DNA from: an uncultured Sulfurimonas sp.
Lineage (GTDB): Bacteria; Campylobacterota; Campylobacteria; Campylobacterales; Sulfurimonadaceae
Length of the DNA: 64,000 bases
Assembly: GCF_963662755.1 (NCBI RefSeq)
Contig: NZ_OY759725.1
Location: 1,935,781-1,999,780, forward strand
Direction: 5' to 3'
Shown piece by piece: positions 1-6,558 of this stretch (positions are counted from its first letter, which is position 1; the number at the start of each line of letters is the position of its first letter). The translations under genes were made by a program, and so were the position numbers. Below the pieces are notes generated by a model that was not told the origin of the DNA, did no database searches, and saw only the letters and a list, made by a program, of their open reading frames with translations.

Positions 1-726
1 TTTGTTTTGAGATAATTTTTGAAAAATAGCATTTTTCTTATTTGCATCTTTGTCAAAAATAGAGATTTGATTTGAGCTTGCAAAACCGTAATCTCCATCT
101 TCAAAGTAGTTAACCTCAGTTGCATGACCTATGAGTGGAGTATCAGAAGATGCAAAGTACTTTTCACAACTAGCATCTATGCCCACAAGCATAGGTGAGC
201 CATGTTTTGCAAAAAATATAGTATCTGGTTGGGATTTCGTAGTTAATAAAATTGCGTAAGCGCCTTCGAGTTCACCAATAGTTTTCTCAAATGCTTCAAA
301 GGCGCTTTTAGTGTTTTTTAAGTTTTTTTCAAACTGATGAACTATTACTTCTGTGTCTGTTTGACTTAAAAATTTAACCCCACCACTTAACAATTCTTTT
401 TTGAGTAAAGCGTAGTTTTCTATGATGCCATTGTGAACAACATAAGAACTTTCGCCAAGATGTGGATGTGCATTGAGTTCGGTTGGTTTACCGTGTGTAG
501 CCCAGCGAGTATGACCGATGCCAACGGCAAATCCCTCAGTAATAAAATCTTTAGTCTTTTCTTCTAAGTTTATAAGCTTACCTATAGCTTTGTAGTTTGA
601 AAATTGACCATTTTGCAAAACCGCAATACCAGCTGAATCATAACCTCTGTACTCTAACTCTTTGAGTCCATCGAGTAAAATTTGTTTAGTGTCTTTTTTG
701 CCTATGTATCCAACAATTCCACACAT
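1..726 (-). CDS. glmS: Glutamine--fructose-6-phosphate aminotransferase, N-terminal part (cut by window edge)
   Basis: Makes glucosamine-6-phosphate from fructose-6-phosphate and glutamine, the first step toward UDP-GlcNAc for peptidoglycan and surface glycans. Translation of the minus strand begins MCGIVGYIG, so Cys2 is the N-terminal nucleophile of a class II glutamine amidotransferase domain. The family motifs ELEYRGYDSAG, GHTRWATHG and VVHNGIIENY follow. About 242 codons are present; the C-terminal sugar isomerase domains lie beyond base 1. The start ATG at 724-726 is preceded by a GAAGGA-type ribosome binding site. It lies 67 bases downstream of glnD on the same strand, so the two may be co-transcribed. 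Confidence 0.95.
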   Translation of the reverse strand, partial: MCGIVGYIGKKDTKQILLDGLKELEYRGYDSAGIAVLQNGQFSNYKAIGKLINLEEKTKDFITEGFAVGIGHTRWATHGKPTELNAHPHLGESSYVVHNGIIENYALLKKELLSGGVKFLSQTDTEVIVHQFEKNLKNTKSAFEAFEKTIGELEGAYAILLTTKSQPDTIFFAKHGSPMLVGIDASCEKYFASSDTPLIGHATEVNYFEDGDYGFASSNQISIFDKDANKKNAIFQKLSQNK

Positions 727-793
727 CTTATTTTTCCTTCTATCTTTAGTATTATTTCAAAAAACAAGTTTTTCTAAAGAAACATCGCTTTGC

Positions 794-3307
794 TCATTTT
801 GGTGTAGAAATGAGTAATGCATAAATTTTTTCGACATTATTGCATATATCGTTTTGTTTTTCCATTAAGAAGCTATCTCGAACTTTATGTTTTGTAGAGT
901 GGATTTTTGCACTTACAATATTAATGCCAAGAGTTTCAAAACACTCCATTATATAGGCTAAAAGTCCTATTTGGTTTTTCGTATTTATACTTATTTCTGC
1001 ATGAGTTAATGAGTGTTCTGTATCTATAACTATTTCATCTCTATTTATATTTACTTCTTTCATGGCTATATGTTTGCTCATATCAAAAGCATTTTCTACT
1101 ATATCTTGAACTTCTCTAAGTTCATATCCTTCTACATTTTTAATGAACTCTATTTTAAAATATTTTATACCATCAAAAAGAGTAAATATCTCCATAGATG
1201 CAACATCTAAATGACTTAATTTTGCTAAGAGGTAACCAACATTAAGAGGAACTCTCCTGTATATTTCTATGCTTAAAGAGCCATTTGAATCTATGTTGAA
1301 GTCATAGTTCTTTGTCTCTTTAGCTCTTTTAGCAATATTTATGATGTCTAATGGAGTATGTTTAAAAAAGAAAAGATTTGACTCAACATGAAGAAGTTTT
1401 GTTTGTAAAGTTTTTGCAAGCGCTTTAAAAGCTTCAGAATTTGCTACACGCTTTTCAATAGTTAATCTTTTTGAAGCATCTGTTATTCTGTTGCTATTTT
1501 GAGAAACTTCTAAGGCACTTAAGTATAAATCATGTAAAAGTTTTGCGTTAAAGGCGTTATAAGTATTTCCACCGACACCAACAATATCTGCATAAGTTAA
1601 GATATAAAGTAATTTTAAATTTTTTGTATCTTTGATGTTTGACATAAACTTATATAGAGTTTTTTCATTGTGAATATTTTCTTTAAAAGCTACATTGCTC
1701 ATTAAAATATGATGTTTTATAAGAGTAACCGCTCTTTCTATAAGCTCTTCATTTAAGTTTAATCTATTTGCAAATGGAACTATGAGTTTAGCCCCAACTT
1801 CACTATGATCTTGTTTTCTTCCTTTTCCAGTATCATGAAAAAGTACGACTATTTTAAGTAAAAGTTTTTCTTCACTATTTAATTCATCATGAAGTTTTTG
1901 AATAAAAGGTTCTTTAATGTTTTCAAGTGCTTCTATACATTTTATGGAGTGAAAATCAACAGGGTATTGATGATATCCATCAAACTGTGGTAGATGCAAA
2001 ACTTTTCTAAAGTTTGAAAATAACTGATGTAAAATCCCTGCATCATAAAAAAGTTTTAAAAAACAGTAGATATTTTTTTTCTTCAACAACTCTTTTAGTG
2101 TTATATATACCTCTTTTGATAGAGGATAAGATATCTTTGTATATGTAAATTGATTTAAAAAACCTGCATCAAAGTGGTAAAATTTATCAGGCAGTGACAC
2201 AAGAAGCTTTAAAAGAGTGTTTATAGGTTTTATTTTAAGATTATAAGAGGCAAAAAGTCTCTCATCTAAAAGATAGATGCCATGTGAGAGACGATTTTTT
2301 CTAAATCTTTCTATGTTGCTTGTATCGGCTATGTAAGGTCTAACCATTTTTTTAACAAATATTTGAGTAAAGTTGCTTATTCTCCATCCTGCATAAAGAA
2401 CTCTTGTTAGCATCTTTTGCTCATTTTTAAATCCTAGCATCTGCGCAACTTGTGGCATATACTCTAAAATAAGTCTATCTTCTTGTTTGTGAGTAATTAG
2501 ATGCAAGGCACTTCTAACACGAAAAAGAAGCTCTAATGCTATTCTAAACTCTCTGTACTCTTCATCTGAGAAAAGAATTTCACTTAAATCTCTTAAAGTC
2601 CCAACTCCATAAATAGTATGTGCTATCCAAACAAGAAGTTGAGCATCCCTAAGACCTCCAACACTCTCTTTAATATTTGGTTGCATAGAAGTTGCATATT
2701 TTTTTCTTCTAAGTTGAGCTTCATCAATTTTTGCAAGTATGAACTCTTTTTGATTATGCAGTCTAACTCTATTTAGCTCTTTTTGTGTGGCATGCCAAGT
2801 AAATGGTGAGCCTGTAATCAAACGAGATTCCATTAGTGATGTTCTTATGGTTATATCTTCGTTTGCTGCTTTAAAAAGATCTGATGTTAGATGCACTCTA
2901 TGACCGAGTTTAAGTCCTGCATCCAAAGCCAAATAAAAAAGTTTTTCTATAATAAGGTTAGTATTAAAACCCTCAATATCTTCATAAACTATAAGAAGGT
3001 CTATATCACTATGGACACATAATTGCTCTCTTCCATAACTACCAAGTGCTACGATCGCAACAGGAATAGAACTTCTCATAGGCAAGTAGTTTCCAAAAAC
3101 ACGTCTTAAAATTGTTTTGTACATCAAAGAGATTATGGAGTCTAATTTTTTTGTATGTTTAACTAAAAAATCTTTACCTTGAGAGCTTTGAAAAAGCTCA
3201 GGAAGAGAGTTTTTGTACTCATTTATATAAGCTTTAAAGAGTTTTGATAGTTCAAAATCAGAACCATTTTTTTCTATGATGTCTTCTATTTGCAGTACAA
3301 TATCCAA
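794..3307 (-). CDS. glnD: Bifunctional [protein-PII] uridylyltransferase / uridylyl-removing enzyme
   Basis: Nitrogen-status sensor that uridylylates and deuridylylates PII. The 837-residue protein has the GlnD order: nucleotidyltransferase motif GSYGRE at residues 89-94 with D101 and D103 as metal ligands, the family signature PNIKESVGGLRDAQ near 210-223, an HD hydrolase domain with the HD pair at 491-492, and C-terminal ACT-type sequence, clearest over about residues 770-820. Length is slightly below the roughly 850-900 residues of proteobacterial GlnD. It is transcribed toward glmS and divergently from the monooxygenase/lsrK pair. The regulatory partners glnB and glnA are not in the window. 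Confidence 0.9.
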   Translation of the reverse strand: MDIVLQIEDIIEKNGSDFELSKLFKAYINEYKNSLPELFQSSQGKDFLVKHTKKLDSIISLMYKTILRRVFGNYLPMRSSIPVAIVALGSYGREQLCVHSDIDLLIVYEDIEGFNTNLIIEKLFYLALDAGLKLGHRVHLTSDLFKAANEDITIRTSLMESRLITGSPFTWHATQKELNRVRLHNQKEFILAKIDEAQLRRKKYATSMQPNIKESVGGLRDAQLLVWIAHTIYGVGTLRDLSEILFSDEEYREFRIALELLFRVRSALHLITHKQEDRLILEYMPQVAQMLGFKNEQKMLTRVLYAGWRISNFTQIFVKKMVRPYIADTSNIERFRKNRLSHGIYLLDERLFASYNLKIKPINTLLKLLVSLPDKFYHFDAGFLNQFTYTKISYPLSKEVYITLKELLKKKNIYCFLKLFYDAGILHQLFSNFRKVLHLPQFDGYHQYPVDFHSIKCIEALENIKEPFIQKLHDELNSEEKLLLKIVVLFHDTGKGRKQDHSEVGAKLIVPFANRLNLNEELIERAVTLIKHHILMSNVAFKENIHNEKTLYKFMSNIKDTKNLKLLYILTYADIVGVGGNTYNAFNAKLLHDLYLSALEVSQNSNRITDASKRLTIEKRVANSEAFKALAKTLQTKLLHVESNLFFFKHTPLDIINIAKRAKETKNYDFNIDSNGSLSIEIYRRVPLNVGYLLAKLSHLDVASMEIFTLFDGIKYFKIEFIKNVEGYELREVQDIVENAFDMSKHIAMKEVNINRDEIVIDTEHSLTHAEISINTKNQIGLLAYIMECFETLGINIVSAKIHSTKHKVRDSFLMEKQNDICNNVEKIYALLISTPK

Positions 3308-3355
3308 AGTTAAGCTTCCTATTTTTTTTACTATTATATTGTAATTGCTTTAATT

Positions 3356-3364
3356 TGATATAAT
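3356..3364 (+). promoter_or_regulatory. Extended -10 promoter element upstream of the monooxygenase/lsrK pair
   Basis: The sequence TGATATAAT is a perfect extended -10 (TGN followed by TATAAT) about 40 bases before the ATG at 3406, in the divergent gap with glnD. No good -35 is visible, as is common for vegetative promoters in Campylobacterota. The call rests on motif match and position only. Confidence 0.5.
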
Positions 3365-3405
3365 CTTTTGGATTAAAAATTAAGCAAAATTAAGGAATAA
3401 ATAAT

Positions 3406-3693
3406 ATGACAATTACAAAAAGAGTAACTTTTATAGCAAAAGAGGGTAGTGAAGCTAAGATGAAAGAGCTTTTGAGTGCGATGGTTGAGCCGAGTAAAGC
3501 TGAAGATGGATGTGTTTTTTATGATATTTTTCAATATGAAAATAACAAAAGAAAGTTTATGGCAGTAGAATCATGGAGAGATGAAGCAGCACTTGATGGT
3601 CACAAAGCATCTGCGCATTATGCAGTTTACAAATCAAGCTATGAGCCTTTTTGTGATGATAAATATAGTGATGAACTAGAAGTTTTAGGATAG
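3406..3693 (+). CDS. Antibiotic biosynthesis monooxygenase (ABM) domain protein, LsrG-like
   Basis: A 95-residue single-domain protein of the dimeric alpha/beta-barrel ABM family, which includes YgiN and the AI-2-phosphate processing protein LsrG. Visible family features are the N-terminal strand TKRVTFIAKEG, the segment EDGCVFYDIFQYENN, and AVESWRDEAALDGHKASAHY, where the H-x(5)-H pattern is typical. It starts with ATG after an AAGGA site. It ends three bases before the AI-2 kinase start, so the two are almost certainly translated from one mRNA. That neighbour makes a role in breaking down or isomerising phospho-AI-2 plausible; by sequence alone only the ABM family is secure. Confidence 0.75.
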   Translation: MTITKRVTFIAKEGSEAKMKELLSAMVEPSKAEDGCVFYDIFQYENNKRKFMAVESWRDEAALDGHKASAHYAVYKSSYEPFCDDKYSDELEVLG

Positions 3694-3696
3694 ATT

Positions 3697-5259
3697 TTGA
3701 GTCATTTAATGGCGATAGATGCTGGAACGGGAAGTGTTCGAGCGGTCATCTTTGATGAGATGGGAAATCAAATCTCAGTAGCACAACAAGAGTGGACGCA
3801 TCTAGCAGAAGAGGGCGTTGCTAACTCTATGAGTTTTGATTTTAGGGCTAACTGGAAACTAACAGTTGGATGCATAAAAAAAGCCATCTTAGATGCAAAT
3901 ATTAGTGGCGAAGATATAGTAGCTCTTAGTGCGACAAGTATGCGTGAGGGAATTGTCCTTTATGATGAAAATGGGCAAGAACTTTGGGCAGTTGCAAATG
4001 TAGATGCTAGAGCTGATAAAGAGGTAAAATATCTTAAAGAAAATTTCTCTGGCATCGAAGAAGAATTTTACAAAGCATCTGGACAAACTTTTGCTCTTGG
4101 CGCGCTTCCAAGGATAATGTGGTTAAAAAATAACAGACCTGAAATTTACGCAAAAGTAGCGAAAATCTCTATGATAGGAGATTGGATTTTAGCCAAACTC
4201 AGCGGAGATATTGCAACTGACCCAAGTAACGGTGGAACTACGGGAATCTTCTCTTTATACTCTCGTGATTGGATGCCAAGCATGGCAAAGAAAGTCGGTT
4301 TAAAAGATGATATTTTTGTTCCTTGCGTGGAAGTTGGAACTCCTATTGGAAATGTTACAAAAGGTGCATCTAAAGAAACAGGACTATCAACCAAAACTAA
4401 AGTAGTAATGGGTGGCGGTGATGTTCAACTAGGTTCAGCTGGTTTAGGTGTTGTTGAGATCGGAGACGTAGCCATTCTTGGCGGTTCATTTTGGCAACAA
4501 GTCGTAAACATATCAAGTAACACAGAACCTCCAAGGGACATGGGCATAAGAGTAAATCCTCACGTTATTCCAAATCAATCTCAAGCTGAGGGAATTACAT
4601 TTTTTAGTGGTTTAGTTATGCGTTGGTTTAGAGATGCTTTTTGTGAGATGGAAAAACTTCAAGCAAAAGAGCAGGGTGTAGATGCTTATGAGTTACTAGA
4701 GCAAAAAGCTAAAGATGTACCCGTTGGTTCTCACGGAATTATTCCGATTTTTTCCGACTCTATGAAGTATGGAAAATGGTATCATGCAAGTCCAAGCTTT
4801 TTAAATCTTAGCATCGACCCTGAGGTCTGTAACAGGGCATCTATGTTTAGAAGTTTGCAAGAAAATGCGGCAATTGTCTCAAGCATAAACCTTGATAAAA
4901 TCAAAGAATTTACGAATTTAAAAATAGATACTATCGTATTTGCAGGAGGTGCTAGCAGAGGTGCTTTATGGTCGCAGATATTAGCTGATGTAACAGGCTG
5001 TAAAATCCGCATCCCAAAAGTCACAGAAGCAACAGCTCTTGGGGCTGCAATGGCGGCTGGAGTTGGTGCTGGCATCTATGAATCCATCTCAGATGCAGCA
5101 AAAAAGTTAGTTGTGTGGGACAAAGAGTATAAGCCAAATATGAGTAACAATAAAGTATATAATGAGCTTAAAATTAAGTTTGAAAAAGCTTATGAAGCGC
5201 AACTAAAGTTAGTTGATGATAACATCACGGCTTCAATGTGGAAGGCACCAGGCTTATAG
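3697..5259 (+). CDS. lsrK: Autoinducer-2 kinase, FGGY carbohydrate kinase family
   Basis: Phosphorylates the quorum signal AI-2 (DPD), trapping it in the cytoplasm. The 520-residue protein looks strongly LsrK-like along its whole length: MAIDAGTGSVRAVIFD phosphate-binding loop, SMREGIVLYDE, WAVANVDAR, DPSNGGTTG, GGGDVQLGSAGLG, FWQQVVN, RVNPHVIPNQ, MRWFRDAFC, FAGGASRG, EATALGAAMAAGVGAG and the C-terminal WKAPGL. The start is TTG at 3697, because an AGGA site at 3687-3690 stands six bases before it and eighteen before the next ATG (3709). No lsrACDB transporter, lsrR or lsrF is seen in the window, so it is an orphan kinase here. Confidence 0.92.
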   Translation: MSHLMAIDAGTGSVRAVIFDEMGNQISVAQQEWTHLAEEGVANSMSFDFRANWKLTVGCIKKAILDANISGEDIVALSATSMREGIVLYDENGQELWAVANVDARADKEVKYLKENFSGIEEEFYKASGQTFALGALPRIMWLKNNRPEIYAKVAKISMIGDWILAKLSGDIATDPSNGGTTGIFSLYSRDWMPSMAKKVGLKDDIFVPCVEVGTPIGNVTKGASKETGLSTKTKVVMGGGDVQLGSAGLGVVEIGDVAILGGSFWQQVVNISSNTEPPRDMGIRVNPHVIPNQSQAEGITFFSGLVMRWFRDAFCEMEKLQAKEQGVDAYELLEQKAKDVPVGSHGIIPIFSDSMKYGKWYHASPSFLNLSIDPEVCNRASMFRSLQENAAIVSSINLDKIKEFTNLKIDTIVFAGGASRGALWSQILADVTGCKIRIPKVTEATALGAAMAAGVGAGIYESISDAAKKLVVWDKEYKPNMSNNKVYNELKIKFEKAYEAQLKLVDDNITASMWKAPGL

Positions 5260-5290
5260 TCTAGATTAAAAGTGTCTTGCAAACTAGTTT

Positions 5291-5313
5291 AAAAGAGGGG
5301 ACACCCTTTTTTT
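5291..5313 (+). terminator. Rho-independent terminator after lsrK
   Basis: AAAAGAGGG (5291-5299), loop GACA, then CCCTTTTTT (5304-5312) form a hairpin with one G-U pair that merges into a T-run, 30 bases after the lsrK stop and 26 before metK. Confidence 0.7.
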
Positions 5314-5338
5314 AGCTGATAATAATTCAAGGAAAAAA

Positions 5339-6538
5339 ATGTATTTATTCACAAGTGAAGTAGTATCCCCAGGTCACCCAGACAAATGTGCAGACATCAT
5401 AGCAGACAGCATCGTTGATAGACTAATCATAGCAGATTCAAAAAGTAGAGTAGCATCAGAAGTTTTTGTTGCAGGTAAACATGTAGTTATTGGTGGAGAG
5501 GTTACATCTAAAGCTAATCTTAGCAATGCCGAGTACACAAAAATAGTCAAAGATGCACTAATTGGTATCGGTTATGATGGAAAAAGTGCTTTTACAAAAG
5601 AGCAGTGTCTATTTCCAGAAGATGTAAAAGTTCAAGTGCTTTTAAATCAACAATCACCAGATATAAATCAGGGAGTTGATCAAGAAGATGGTGAAACTGG
5701 TGCTGGTGATCAGGGAATCATGTTTGGATATGCTTCAAATGAGACAGCTGATTATATGCCTGCTGCTATTACATACGCTAGAGTTTTAAGCGATAAAGTA
5801 TATCACTACGCATTAAAGCACAACCACAAACTTGGTGTAGATATTAAAACTCAGGTTACACTTGATTATGGAACTAAAGAGAACTTTGAAAACTGTGAAC
5901 CACAATCAATTCACACTATCGTTGTTTCAGCTCCATCAAATGAAGATATGGACATTACAGAAGTAAGAGCACTTCTTCAAGGTCTAATCGACGATGCTGG
6001 ACTTCCAACAGATTTGTATGACCCTAAAAAAACAATCGTTCACTTAAACCCAACTGGTAGATATGTAAGTCACTCTCCACTTCATGATAGTGGATTAACT
6101 GGTAGAAAACTAATTGTTGATAGCTTTGGTGGTTATGCTCCTATTGGTGGTGGTGCTCAGTCAAGTAAAGACTACACAAAAGTTGATAGAAGTGGTCTTT
6201 ATGCAGGTCGCTGGTTGGCAAAACACATAGTTGCTGCTGGTTTTGCAAAAAAATGTTCGGTTCAACTATCTTACGCTATTGGTGTTGCTCGTCCTACTTC
6301 AGTTTCAGTTGATACATATGGAACAGTTTGTGAAGGTCTTGATGATGATAAACTCTCAACTTTTGTAGCTGATAGTTTTTCACTGACTCCAAACTGGATT
6401 ACAGCTAAATTTGGTCTTGATAAACCAAGTGCAGAGACTTTCCTTTATGCAGATGTAGCAGCTCGTGGTCAAGTTGGTCAGAGTGATTATCCTTGGGAAA
6501 AACTAGATGCTATGGATGTATTTAAAAAGCTAAAATAA
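5339..6538 (+). CDS. metK: S-adenosylmethionine synthase
   Basis: Makes S-adenosylmethionine from methionine and ATP. Its 399 residues match the family length and contain the N-terminal signature TSEVVSPGHPDKCAD, the ATP-site hexapeptide GAGDQG, and the P-loop-like GGGAQSSKDYTKVDRSG. The start follows AAGGA closely. It sits between lsrK and the mqnE ORF on the same strand. SAM is the cofactor of the radical-SAM enzyme next door and the distant source of AI-2, so the position may be functional, although a terminator separates it from lsrK. Confidence 0.96.
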   Translation: MYLFTSEVVSPGHPDKCADIIADSIVDRLIIADSKSRVASEVFVAGKHVVIGGEVTSKANLSNAEYTKIVKDALIGIGYDGKSAFTKEQCLFPEDVKVQVLLNQQSPDINQGVDQEDGETGAGDQGIMFGYASNETADYMPAAITYARVLSDKVYHYALKHNHKLGVDIKTQVTLDYGTKENFENCEPQSIHTIVVSAPSNEDMDITEVRALLQGLIDDAGLPTDLYDPKKTIVHLNPTGRYVSHSPLHDSGLTGRKLIVDSFGGYAPIGGGAQSSKDYTKVDRSGLYAGRWLAKHIVAAGFAKKCSVQLSYAIGVARPTSVSVDTYGTVCEGLDDDKLSTFVADSFSLTPNWITAKFGLDKPSAETFLYADVAARGQVGQSDYPWEKLDAMDVFKKLK

Positions 6539-6558
6539 TCATAATGAGAAGATAATAT

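Noticed and set aside
4782..5075. Minus-strand ORF inside lsrK
   Set aside because: Antisense shadow of a strongly conserved gene; no motif or start context.
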